Assembly: GCA_916700875.1 (NCBI GenBank)
Contig: CAKAKS010000039.1
Location: 29,889,794 to 29,953,793, forward strand
Direction: 5' to 3'
From: Sebastes aleutianus
Lineage: Eukaryota; Chordata; Actinopteri; Perciformes; Sebastidae
Length of the DNA stretch: 64,000 nucleotides
Program-made: the position numbers and the translations under genes
The notes under the pieces: generated by a model
The model's input: the letters and a program-made list of their open reading frames with translations, nothing else
Databases searched by the model: none
Told to the model about the DNA's origin: nothing
Shown here: positions 48,931-58,680 of the stretch, in pieces
Position numbering within the stretch: position 1 is the first letter of the stretch
How the letters are laid out: every line of letters begins with the position of its first letter

Positions 48931-49501
48931 ATTGGGAGTACACAGTGTCAGGACAACTCTAAGTTGTATTCTTGCACAATCAGACTCACTCCCACTGAGG
49001 AGGGAAAATCACAACTTTCTTATAGACGTTTCTCGAATTGAATTAAAGTCTCATCTACTGATAAACCGTTTTAACGTGCCTGCCACACAGGCTAATGACT
49101 CTTTTAGCGGTGTAAAATCCGAACTTTAAGCAAACTAGACAGTAAAATACTCTAACAGACAGAGACCGATGGGGTGTCTGGGTAGACGGGACTTTAACGT
49201 CTTACTGTAACGTAAAGGGACGAAGTCATTACATTGAGGCTTCCTCTAATGTTATCTTCTAAGAAGGTTTTATAATGTAGCGTTACGTATTCTTTGTCGT
49301 TTTGTATAAAACATTGTTCTTCGTCGCTTGTTAAACTTCCATGCCAGCTGTTTTGCAGCAGCAGTAGCGATACTACTAGCCTCCTCCTACTACTACTACT
49401 ACGAGTCACGGGAACACACACAAACCATCGTCTTGCGCGCACACGCTGCACACAAACACGCATTTTATTAAAAACTGTGAATAAACACAACTCCGTCTTA
49501 C

Positions 49502-49540
49502 CTGTGTTGGTACTTTGGGCTCACTCGGCTGCAGCAGCAT
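49502..49540 (-). CDS. Candidate first coding exon, minus strand
   Basis: ATG at 49540 (context GGTGCGATGC) followed by 13 codons (MLLQPSEPKVPTQ) and a strong donor CACAG|GTAAGACG; intron phase 0. It lies just downstream of a CCAAT box in the CpG-rich segment, which supports a genuine first exon. Following exons would lie to the left (below 49.5 kb), where no exon could be assigned with confidence. I do not recognise the N-terminus. Confidence 0.35.
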
Positions 49541-49764
49541 CGCACCTTTTCGTAGTAAAATAGAGCAGAAGAGCTTTAAAACAGCGTGAGAGTTGTTTAC
49601 AAAGTTTCCTCGTGAACTCCGATTGGTCTGAGTGAGTTTAGTTGACGCCCCAAACCTCGGTCACTGGGCCACGTCTCAATACGGTGTTTCCTTTCCTGGA
49701 CTCGCTGCCTTCCTGCAGACAGACACTATTGACGACAGAGGAGGCGAGCTGTTGTTACACGTTT

Positions 49765-49775
49765 ATGGTGAAAAA
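49765..49775 (+). CDS. Candidate first coding exon, plus strand
   Basis: ATGGTGAAAAA immediately followed by GTAAGTG, giving an 11-nt coding start (MVK plus two bases, phase 2). It sits at the right edge of the CpG-rich segment. The start context (GTTTATGG) is weak, so the exon may instead be a non-coding 5' leader. A phase-compatible downstream segment exists at 53186-53372. Confidence 0.25.
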
Positions 49776-49997
49776 GTAAGTGTTTCAGCTTTTTATTTAT
49801 TTTTTGAAGCACAAGTTGACCCGTTCAGCCAATTCAGCTGCACATGCAGATACACACGAGGAAGGCAACACGAGACCTATTACAGCTGTCAGCAGGGGTG
49901 CGTTCACTGCCTATATGGCCAATTAGTGACAGTCACAATTTGAAGCAGCACATTCAGCACCCACGTTTCCATAATAGCCTATTAGTAGTAGGCTATT

Positions 49998-51833
49998 CAG
50001 TGGTGGAAAATAACTAAGTAGACTACATTTACTCAATTACTGTACTTAAGTACAATTATGAGGTACTTTACTTGAGTATTTCCATTTTCTGCTACTTTAT
50101 ACTCCTAATCTATGGAGGACGGAACCTGCCAAAATTAAAAATACATCGGTCAATAAATAAATGACTCGATAAATAAATAAATGTGTCATTAAAGGGACTG
50201 TTTGTAAGAATCAGAAATGCTTGTTAACAGCGACACCTGTGGCCCTTAAGTCAATGAAAGTCAGCGTCGGGCTCGCGCTTTCGCTCTACATAGACTTGAA
50301 CGAGCATCGCTCAAAACAGTGAGGCGACACACGTCAGCTAAAACCACAATATCACTCTATATTTCAGCTGCTTGGCAGTAATGTTAGCTGACCAGACGAA
50401 GGTCTCTCCATGAATCAATGCTGATCCTAGTGTTGGCTTTTCCTGCCTCAGCCTCCCGACCGCGGCCGGAGGGAGACACTGGCACCCGGTCGGAGACGAT
50501 AATGTTTCTCGCTGCGGAGCCCCGTCACTTCACAAGACACGGGAAACCTCTGCTGGTCTGGAGGAGCTGCAGCATTTATTTCTGCACAAACATCCACTGC
50601 ACATTCACTAGATATTCTCAGAGCTACAAAGTCTTCTGCAGTGTGGAGTGTGCGCACATGCACATGAGGTGGAGCGAGCTGAGTGAAGGCAGGCAGGCAG
50701 AGGAGCAGAGGAGCAGAGTACAGCTGAGACTCCGGCCCTGGAGACCAAAGCTACGGTCTCCCCCGCGTCCTCCGACTGCGGCGAACACTGTTTTGCAAGA
50801 CGGGCTTCACTAGATAGAACTTTGTGGTTTTGGTGCTTCCGTGTAGTTTGTGTTGGAGTCTGAGTCTGAACAGCGTAGCCAAACGTGAGCGCGTAAATTG
50901 ACATTTCTGTTTTAATTTGCTTCTTTATTTATTTATCTTTATATCAATTACCTTATCTATTTACTTCTCCTTTTATTTATTTATGGATTTTTTTTAATTA
51001 ATTTTTAAACGTATTTATTTATTTTTTCATTTAGTCTTTATTTATTTGTTTTTAAACATATGCATGTGCATTTATTTATTCATTTATTTCTGCATGATTT
51101 TCCCTTTGCATTTCACCCCTTATTTATTTCCCCAAACATGTTTATTTCTGTATTCTTTTCTTTATACATTCCTTTATACGTTTATTTTTACATTCCTTTA
51201 TGCATTTCTGCCTCATTATGCAAATGAGGGGGCTGTCACTCAACGTGTGTCATGGGGTCAGAGCATCGGTCAGAGTGCATTGATCATTCCCAGCTTCGTA
51301 CAGCGGGTCATCGGCCTGCTGCTGCTCCCCCCCACCGACGCCTCGTACCGGTACAGGTGTGCAGATCAACTGTCTGAAGCGGAAGCTGAGCCCGTTCTCT
51401 CCATCATAGGACTCGGTGCCTTGCGGAGCGCCAAGCGGTCCAGGGTGTGCCAAGATTCGGTCTCTAGCAGAGAGAGTCGCGTTGCGTTTAAATGATGATG
51501 ATGATGATGGTGATGATGTAAATGATGATGTATTATTATAAATTAGACAACCCAGCAGTAAAGTGATTAAAATGAGCTCCATCTTTACCAGCCGCAACAT
51601 TAAAGTGATGAACACATTAACGCATCAATAACTATAATCCAATAATATACATTATTCTGCGTAATGAGTACTTTTACATTTGGTACTGTAAGCATATTTA
51701 GATGCAAATACTTTTGTACATTTACTCAAGTAACATTTTGAATGCAGGACTCTTACTTGTAACAGAGTACTTCTACACGGTAGTATTGCTACTTTTACTG
51801 AAGTAAAAGATCTGAGTACTTTTTCCACCACTG
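49998..51833. mobile_element. Tol2-like hAT element with large composite insertion
   Basis: Starts CAGTGGTGGAAAATAACTAAG and ends TACTTTTTCCACCACTG, with the AGTA/TACTT-rich subterminal regions of the element at 8409-10047. The right half (about 51527-51833, CAACCCAGCAGTAAAG... onwards) aligns with 9749-10047. The middle (about 50113-51526) is foreign. The flanks AGGCTATT and GTAGTGAT show no target duplication. Open frames inside (131, 149 and 121 codons) belong to the inserted repeats. Confidence 0.75.
50113..51526. repeat. Composite insertion in the Tol2-like element
   Basis: Layers seen: a left part GGACGGAACCTGCC and AATAAATAAATG units (50115-50188); a CpG-rich block from TTAAAGGGACTGTTTGTAAG to about 50905; a (TTTATTTA)-rich stretch with TGCATTT and TACATTCC variants (50905-51205); a GC-rich block (about 51210-51490); and (GAT)n at 51491-51530. 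The TTAA at 50188 and at about 50914 may be the target duplication of the middle block. Recalled as common fish repeat sequence; class not resolved. Confidence 0.5.
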
Positions 51834-53163
51834 GTAGTGATAATAATGATAAAAGAATCGTCAAAGTACCCCATAGTCTACACCAAAAGAAAGAAGCATC
51901 ATGTGCTACATAGCCTAAACTGCATTAGGAAATACATCAATGAACACCTCACAGTTAACTTAACTTGTTCAGTGAATAAAATCCATGCACATGCCATCCA
52001 TGGATCATTTTCCTTGCAGTAATGCAAACATATGCAAAAACTGTTCAAAGTAGTGATAGTAGTAGTTTTTCAAACAGCAGTTATTGTCATTTATTGTGGC
52101 CTGTCAATTTATAATGTTTTATAAAAAGGAAATGTAACGCACTGCAGCCTTACGCCATGGTTTGTTTTATTTAGCTGTGAGGTGAGCCGCCACACATTCT
52201 GCTGCACAGTGATGTAGTCATTGCTTCTCACCACCTTTAGGCTGCCACACATAACACTGGAACAAAGTCCCTGTAAATTAAAAGTTGTTTGAATTTGTAT
52301 ATATTTAACTGGATTTTACCCATAGAACAATAAATCATAATGCTTTACAGGCTCACCATTCTTCCTCAGGCGGCATCAAACAGGCAAAGAGAAACAAGAA
52401 CTTCCAGGGACTACCTCTATAGATTTGTTGTGTTTGTTTTTGGTGCCTAATGTGCTTTATTGAATGAAAGTGCCTTTGAGCAAATGATACACTGCCGTTT
52501 TTGCATCTGGCAGCTTCCAGTCTGATTTACTGTAAGGGACTGTATTCTCCACACAGTTTGTGACGGCACACTGATCTCCTACTGTATATCAACTGCCTGA
52601 GTGTGTTCACATATCAAAATCTAATTTTCTCACTGTCTGAGAGTGATTTTACCAAACATCACTTAGCATGCTGTAAGCTGAATCTACTGGAGACATACAG
52701 TAGGGAATTATTTCAGACGCTAATGACGTTCATACCACTTAACAGGTATGTATTGTACTATACTGTATGTTGCTCACTGGGTCATCAATCTACCAAAAAC
52801 TATATATATTGAGATGGAAATGATTAACCCCCTCACTAGAGTTGGCGAGGTCATTAAGGTCACAATAAAGTTGTACAAGAGCAACTCCATCTTCTAGAAA
52901 TCATGTTATATGCTACTAATTTGATACAGTAAATACGTTTCTTAAGAAAATAATGTGGCTGGGATCACTTTTTCTTCGACGTCACATCCGTTGGATTTTC
53001 TCGGAATAACTGGCCCAGGTTCTTCACATTAAAAGCAGTCTACGGGCTGATAGAGGAAACCCAGAAAGTTGTAGAAGGTCTCATTTTTCAGGGTTAGGTT
53101 ACAACCTGTTCACACATTATCAATAAAAAAACGATTAAAACGTGTATACATGTAAAAACTTAC
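51834..53163. other. Non-coding stretch
   Basis: AT-rich; no gene recognised. About 52940-53100 (CGACGTCACATCCG, CAGTCTACGGGCTG) reads like a dispersed repeat, but no second copy is present. Confidence 0.4.
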
Positions 53164-53313
53164 ATGCTGTACATTCTCTTTATAGGCAATCAATGTGTGT
53201 TCCTCCAACACCCCCATTGGCCCAGCCTGGCAGAAGAGGACATCATCCGGGGAATGGACTTCCAGAAGGCCTCCCATTTTTGGTGTCACTACTTTCCCAA
53301 TCTTGGAACCCAT
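53164..53313 (-). CDS. Unrecognised candidate exon, minus strand
   Basis: 150 bp open in one frame (50 codons, MGSKIGKVVTPKMGGLLEVH start) with a perfect donor (CAGCAT|GTAAGT at 53164/53163). It begins right after ...GATAGCAG, which could be a weak acceptor; a stop codon lies two codons upstream of the ATG, so the segment must start at or just before it. Length is a multiple of three. Composition is protein-like, but I recognise no family. It overlaps the plus-strand candidate at 53186-53372; at most one is likely real. Confidence 0.3.
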
Positions 53314-53372
53314 CTGCTATCGGTCTGATGACTGATATGCCTCTGGGGTTCCAGTGTAACCAGCAGATATAA
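53186..53372 (+). CDS. Candidate second exon of the plus-strand transcript
   Basis: Acceptor ACATTCTCTTTATAG (AG at 53184-53185). Joined in phase 2 to ATGGTGAAAAA (49765-49775), the frame stays open for about 60 codons to TAA at 53370-53372. The product is Pro/Gly-rich at first (PPTPPLAQPGRRGHH), then hydrophobic. No domain recognised. The intron would be 3.4 kb and contain the Tol2-like element. It competes with the minus-strand candidate over the same bases. Confidence 0.2.
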
Positions 53373-55039
53373 GGGCCAGGACTTACTTTTTCATGCGCTG
53401 CTCATTGTTTACAGTCCAGTTAGCAATTTCAGTTGCGAGACTGGAGTTGGAGTTGAGAGACGACGAGTACGAACAGATTGTTTCACAAGTAGCCAGTTTA
53501 CAAGCTAATTTTAAACCAATAAAAAGCTGAATCATTGTCAGACGATAGCCGGTGGGTTTAGAGATTTGATTTCGGCCAATGCGTTCCGCCTCTCCTGCTC
53601 TCCACATGAACTGTTTACCTGCATTCAACGAAAACCTGCTCGAACGTCAGTATTGGTCAATATTACTCAGACTACAAACAGAAACCAGAACGCTTCTTAT
53701 ACCAAAATCTTGTCCAGTTGCCTACAGATTCTACATGTGAATGCAGAATCTGTTTATAGCTATTACCACTTTCCAGATTATTGCACAACAATTCCCACCT
53801 TAACCCTTGACCCTGATACACGTCTTGGAGTACAGGACAGGCAGCTCTCATCATGTGACATCCTGGTGTGAACAACAGTGACCTCTCACCAGCTAGTAGA
53901 ACACATGGAGCCTCATGAATGAGTGAAGAAAAATGTCTCCAACTCAACAACTGAGATTTCTTTTTTACCTGACACTGTTGTACATGGATGAATCACATAA
54001 ACTCCTCTAGACATGCTGCCAGAAAAGCCGTGTATCAAAGACTAGAAATGACCTTGGTCAGCAACTGTGAAAACGAGAGAAGTAACAAATGAAGACAAAA
54101 AAAGTCACTAACAACAATCAGCAAGCCTTAACCTTCCTGCCAATACATACATTAAGTTGTAATGTCCCATTTATTAATAAGTAATTATAGCCTCAATTGA
54201 TTTCGAAGCATTTTAATGACCTCTAATCTGCTAATACGGTCTGTAGTGTAGGCAGAATACAAATGGCCATTACACCAGCAGCACTAAAGTTTCCTTCCCC
54301 CTTTTTGTGAGCATACATTAAGCATATAGTATACTGTATGTTCCTATTATCGATCCCCGTGTCTATGTGATATCTCCTGTGTAATATAAGAACGTAATGA
54401 GAATGTATGTGCGTATATTGAGTAAATGTCTATGCATGTATTCATCCAATTTAAGGTGCCGCATGTTATTCTCCCATGCCTGCTGCTTCAGTGAAAGTCA
54501 CCTGCATTTCTAAAGCCTCAAAGAAGGTTCTGATTAATGAATATGAATTTCACAGGAAGAGCCAGAAATAGAATTCACCACCTTGGTGGGCTCACATAAT
54601 AAGTCTATTACAGCAGTGCATTTAACAGAGGGGCTGGCTTTGATGAGACAAAATAATAATCTTGAATAAAAGAGAGAAAAAAAAAAGACTGTATTTCTTC
54701 ACAGGCGTCATGGTGTCCGTGTAAAAGGGAGCAGGGAGAAAGGACGTCAAAGAGGGAACGAAACAAATGTGTTCAAAGGTGACATTTCAATATTTCACAG
54801 AAATACATGGTCAAACCTGTTTGAGGTTTAATAACTTATTTTATCCTCTTTCCGCTTAATATCATTCACACAAACATATGCACAACAAATTTGTAAACAA
54901 ATTCAGGCAGGGGCTTTTTCTGGTAAAGCAATTTTGGCATGCTGTGACAATTTCAATGTACTTACATGTGGTACTGTGTGTTTATGGCAAGAAATAATAT
55001 TCTATTGATGACCAATTTCATCCACAGTATGACAGCTAA
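53373..55039. other. Non-coding stretch
   Basis: No gene recognised. The minus-strand frames at 53383-53628 and 53672-53950 have no domain. About 53530-53640 (AAGCTGAATCATTGTC, GGAGAGGCGGAACGC on the other strand) may be an old repeat. Confidence 0.4.
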
Positions 55040-55480
55040 AGGAACATTTTGTGACATTTCGGGGATCTATAAGTGTAAATGGAATATAATATTCATAGTC
55101 ATTAATTAATTAATTATGTTAAGAATCATTGTGTATTCTTTAGAATGAGCCCTTCATATCTTCATAGGGTCCGGGGACCCCCAAGGGTCCGTGGCACTCT
55201 GTCAGGGGGTCCGCGAAATAATTTGCTATAAATTATAAAATTGTGCTGTATCATTAAGAAGTACATATCTCCAGATGGGGAGCATATGCACCAATAAAAC
55301 ACGCATATTGAGTCCATTACTACCACCCACGTTAGCTTTAGGCCAATAGAAACCTCTGATATGATTGTGACACATCTCGTCTGTGTGTCATGAATCAGTC
55401 ACTTCATTCAGGGCGCAACGAACTGTTTCTGCCGCTGCTTAACATAGCTTATTAGCCAGCTAACTACCTGGTGAGCATGG

Positions 55481-55783
55481 TAAATGGTGAATGGACTTGC
55501 ATTTTTATAGTGCTTTTTTAGTCTTCCGACCACTCAAAGCGCTTTACACTACATGTCAGCATTCACCCATTCACACACTGATGACAGAGGCTGCCATGCA
55601 AGGTGCAAACTTTGCTCATGAGGATCTAATCTAAATACTTTCACACACTGATAGCTAAGCCTTCGGGAGCAATTTGGGGTTAAGTGTCTTGCTGAAGGAC
55701 ACTTCGACATGTGACCGGAGGAGCCGGGGATCGAACCACCGACGTTCCGATTGGTGAACGACCTGCTCTACCATCTGAGCCAC
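55481..55783 (-). mobile_element. tRNA-derived SINE, near full length
   Basis: On the minus strand it starts GTGGCTCAGATGG (box-A-like, plus coordinates 55771-55782) and has GGTTCGATCCC (box B, 55727-55737). It continues through CAAGACACTTAACCCC to end in CAAGTCCATTCACCATTTA. A 7-bp direct repeat AGCATGG (55474-55480 and 55784-55790) flanks it, a plausible target duplication. The internal Pol III promoter looks intact. A head-truncated copy is at 47501-47754. Confidence 0.8.
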
Positions 55784-55969
55784 AGCATGGAGAAATATTT
55801 GAGTCAGTCCATATCATCAAGTGACGCTAAGCCCTAAGCTACATTGAGCAAATATGACGACAGTTATATCAAGCGACAGCGACAGGAGACCAAAATGCGT
55901 CGCGTGTCTTCAGGTGCCAGCAAACGAAGCCATGAAGGCAGCTGAGCTAAAGTGATATGATATAATTTT

Positions 55970-56299
55970 GGGGCAGTGGTGGCCTTAAGGTTAGAGAAGC
56001 AAGCTTGAGACCGGAATGTCGCCAGTCCAATCCCCTGGACCGGCAGGATAAATCTAGGTGGGGAAAGTGAAAAGCAGCGCTTGCCCCTCCCTCATTACCC
56101 ACCACTGAGGTGCCCTTGATCAAGGCACTTAGCCCCGACCTCTCCAGTGGAGCTGCTCAGTGGCCAGCAGATCAGACTGTGCTTTTACTGGGCAGCTTCC
56201 AGGTGTGAATGTGTAACTGTGTGAATGTGATCAGGGTGTTCCTGAAACGGAGAGCATTTGCTCTCAGTGAATCCCCTGAATAAATAAAGGTAGAAGAAG
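55970..56299 (+). mobile_element. tRNA-derived SINE, second family
   Basis: Starts GGGGCAGTGGTGGCC with a box-A-like TGGCCTTAAGGTTAGAG and a decayed box B (AGTCCAATCCC, about 56024-56034). The middle has CCTTGATCAAGGCACTTAGC and the tail CCTGAATAAATAAAGGTAG is the short AATAAAGG-type 3' end typical of fish SINEs that borrow a LINE tail (recall). About 330 bp. A head fragment of the same family is at 34310-34430. Confidence 0.75.
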
Positions 56300-56696
56300 G
56301 TTACATAGTGGTGTTAACATGATTCAAATTGAAAATGTGTTTAAATTTTCTCCCCTTTAAGGAGTCCCTGGCCCCAAAAACTTTGAGAATCTAGAAAGAG
56401 CCTTTCACGTTTTTATGTTACCTGCAGGCCACCGTAGTTTTCCGATATGCTTGTGAAACTGCGGTAAAGTGAGCCGCAGAGTGCGAAACCGTGTTACCGC
56501 CAGCCACCGTCTGTTGCCCCTACAGTAGGCAAGGCAAAGGTCCTGAAAGATACCACGGCGTTACCACGGTTTCACAATCGGCGGCTCACGTTACCGCAGT
56601 CTTGGAAAGGGAGGAGTGAGCGGAGGGTTACTCAGTTGGTTGCAATCTGCAGCCACACCACTAGATGTCACCAAATCCTACACACTGTACCTTTAA

Positions 56697-57300
56697 TAAA
56701 TAAAACATGCAGGGGGAACTAAAAACATAGTTGCTGCTGTTGCACAAACATGTTGTAATGAAAGAGCTGAACATGTTTTAGTCACATTCTACAAGTGCCA
56801 CTTATTTAATGATTGTCTTATCAAATCAATTGGGATATTTTGTAGATCTTGATGGAGACAACAGTCGATTCAACCATGGCCATTTTAGCCAAAGAAAACT
56901 CCAGCTTCAGTGAGCAATCAAAGAGTTCTTCTGAGAAAACACCACTGAAATGATGTGTTTGATTGCTGTTATCCTGCTGTGCCGCTGCTGTATGCTGAGA
57001 AAGGCAGGTTAGACCTAGCAGTCCACTATTTCCTGATAAGAGTGTGCAGGCTTTGTAGAAATGGGACAGCGGGGAAAAAATGAAAAACAAGGAGCAAGGA
57101 GCACAAATATAGATATATAAAAGATTATAAATGACAACAAAATATGGGTTTGCTTTTTGTACCTTTCAGGTAAATCCTCAGTGGTCCAACTGGAGATTAC
57201 AGAAGTTAAATCTAGAAAAAATAATATCACATCATAATATAAAAGTAAATACATTCTATTCCATTCAAATGTAGTACACTCTTTTCAGACGGAGTACCAT
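56697..57300. other. Non-coding stretch
   Basis: No gene recognised; minus-strand frames at 56821-57254 have no domain or splice support. Confidence 0.45.
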
Positions 57301-57304
57301 AATG

Positions 57305-57715
57305 ACTGTGGACAATTTCATCACGTACCAGCTCCACAGGGCTTATTCCCACCCAGAGAGGTGGTTGCATGATGGCAATCATGTTCTTTGATTGCACTGC
57401 TTTCACGGCCATCCGGCCCCTCGGGGTGAAGCTCAAAGTGAAGCAGGTGGACAGCAGCATGGTTTCCTGGATTACGGACTATTTAATTGACAGATAGTGC
57501 AGTTTGGCCTCGTCCAGAGAGCATTGTGGTGGAACTGTCTCAGAACAGAAAGGAGGCTCGCTGGGAGCCACGCCTCTCACCTTTCTCTCTCTGCACGGCA
57601 TGCAGGCTTCAGATTCAGCTCAAGCTCATGTCACATCCAGAGTTTTTTTTTTGATGGCTCATTTGCTGTAGGATGCGTCGGTAGGAGCAGAGAGGAGGAG
57701 TCCATCTGCACCTGA
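57305..57715 (+). mobile_element. LINE reverse-transcriptase fragment (dead)
   Basis: Conceptual translation matches the reverse-transcriptase core of fish non-LTR retrotransposons as I recall it. YQLHRAYSHPER is followed after a +1 frameshift (about 57360) by AIMFFDCTAFTAIRP and QVDSSMVSWITDYLIDR, then a stop at 57495-57497. After a second shift come SSSSCHIQSFFF and AVGCVGRSREEES. The position expected for the catalytic Asp-Asp motif reads FFDGS, so one Asp is lost. The fragment is about 410 bp with both ends missing. It is a decayed copy and not a host gene. The clade (L2, Rex or other) cannot be fixed here. Confidence 0.7.
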
Positions 57716-57843
57716 AGATTAGAACTAGTGGTGGACTTGTATCAGCACGGGGCATGAAAGAATTCTCTGTTGTATTCTTGTTAGTAACGTGAGTCCAAGG
57801 AGCTCAAGCGTTAACCTGATTTTGCCACTAAACACTAAACTAA

Positions 57844-58177
57844 CCCGTTCAGAATCCAATTATGTTCCAAACAAAAAAATATTGTAATGGTGGATTTCAA
57901 CTCTACATTTTTTTTTTTTTATTGCTAATGATATAGGAGTGCATTTAAATACTTAATTATGTGTTAGGCTTCCTCCTTGCCTCATTGCCTCACGGTCGGC
58001 CATTCTTGCTGAACAGGGTGTAGCTTTACCTGCAGTCCAATTTAGACAATGTAGAACACTATTGGCTCATAGACATCCAATCAAATAAGTCTGTGCATTT
58101 GGGTGGAGTCAAATGACAATAATCATAGATCTAGACATCCTAGAAAAGTTATTGAAATGGTCGGGGATCTGAACGGG
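57844..58177. mobile_element. piggyBac-like MITE
   Basis: Ends CCCGTTCAGAATCC and, on the other strand, CCCGTTCAGATCC form about 13-bp terminal inverted repeats. They are flanked by CTAA (57840-57843, one change from TTAA) and TTAA (58178-58181). CCC-starting inverted repeats with TTAA sites are the piggyBac signature. 334 bp, no coding capacity; a 14-base poly-T run lies inside. Confidence 0.75.
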
Positions 58178-58189
58178 TTAAGCAATCAA

Positions 58190-58680
58190 AATGTTCCTAG
58201 TATTGCATATTGAGTTAAAGATGCTAAATACGGGATTGGGAGCATTTCTATTGCCTCTCAACGGCTCTGAACATGCCGACGGCGAGTCGTGTGGCTTGCA
58301 GCTAACGGTGCTAAGAGCGCTAACAATGCAAATAACGCTGAAAGTGCTGACAGACATAACAGTGTTAACCTGAGGGGGAACAGTGGGTGGGTGCTACGCT
58401 TTCGCGCCACAGCTTTCGCGTGTCGTTATCAGCTGTAACTGGTGTATGGGAGCATGGCAGAGCAGCGGCCGTGAGCTAGCCGTTGGGGCACCCTCACACG
58501 CACAAACATGCACTAAAAGCTTACGCGGCCGGCCCGGCTATGTCAACGAAGCAAGGAGAAGCTCAGATTACAAGACACACAGAGGGAGAGTGACAGGTAG
58601 ACATTACTCCTCTATATCTTTACATAGCAAATAGCTGTTTGCTGCTTTATTAATAATCTGGATATCAAATTTAGCACCTC
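58190..58680 (+). repeat. Dispersed repeat (GTGTTAACCTGAGGGGGAAC family), copy 2
   Basis: Collinear with 32600-33005: TTCTATTGCCTCTCAACGGC, GTGTTAACCTGAGGGGGAAC, CGTTATCAGCTGTAACTGG, GCTATGTCAACGAAG and CTATATCTTTACATAGCAAA. About 490 bp. No terminal structure gives its class. The open frame at 58383-58634 belongs to the repeat. Confidence 0.7.

Larger units (their letters stand above)
47784..49015. repeat. Inverted repeat flanking the TA-rich/hAT block
   Basis: A stretch at 47784-47858 is repeated in inverted orientation at about 48941-49015. The 23 bases at 47803-47825 (starting GAGTGAGTCTGATTG) are exactly the reverse complement of 48969-48991, and the similarity extends outside that core with mismatches (AGTTGTCCTG on one side, CAGGACAACT on the other). 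The arms enclose about 1.1 kb containing two SSR blocks and the hAT element at 47932-48686. Confidence 0.75.
49020..49790. promoter_or_regulatory. CpG-rich, probably bidirectional promoter
   Basis: CpG dinucleotides are visibly frequent (GCGCGC, ACGTAAAGGGACG, TTCGTCGC and others), unlike the CpG-poor surroundings, and the segment contains no recognised transposon. A CCAAT box on the minus strand (ACCAATCGG, centred at 49624) lies about 85 bp upstream of a minus-strand ATG (49540). Two short ATG-containing segments point away from each other, each closing with a consensus donor: minus CACAG|GTAAGA at 49502/49501 and plus AAAAA|GTAAGTG at 49775/49776. No TATA box was found for either direction. 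This matches a CpG-island divergent promoter, but transcription is inferred. Confidence 0.5.
55175..56390 (-). mobile_element. Charlie-like hAT nested in the TTAA MITE, itself carrying two SINEs
   Basis: On the minus strand it begins GATTCTCAAAGTTTTTGGGG and at the other end has GGACCCTTGGGGGTCCCCGG, a layout typical of Charlie-type hAT MITEs (recall). The boundary on the 55175 side is approximate, since the matching terminal repeat is not visible. Two tRNA-derived SINEs (55481-55783 and 55970-56299) lie within it. Confidence 0.5.
55040..56692. mobile_element. TTAA-flanked MITE (AGGAACAGTGTGTA family), copy 3, heavily interrupted
   Basis: Left end AGGAACATTTTGTGAC after CTAA (55036-55039, decayed TTAA); right end CTACACACTGTACC before TTAA (56693-56696). 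The outer halves match the other two copies: TTAGAATGAGCCCTTCATAT on the left, and GAGCCTTTCACGTTTTTATG and CAGTTGGTTGCAATCTGCAG on the right. A foreign block of about 1.2 kb (about 55175-56390) separates the halves. The right half carries a CpG-rich GGTTTCGCAC / ACCGTAGTTTTCCG segment. Confidence 0.75.

Noticed and set aside
50418..50813. 131-codon plus-strand frame in CpG-rich sequence
   Set aside because: Lies in an insertion inside a Tol2-like element and resembles a recalled common fish repeat; not a host exon.
51046..51615. 149- and 121-codon overlapping frames on opposite strands
   Set aside because: Span ATTT-rich repeat sequence and the composite insertion; no recognisable motif.
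57227..57460. 77-codon minus-strand frame with protein-like sequence
   Set aside because: Antisense to a LINE reverse-transcriptase relic whose plus-strand frames explain the sequence.
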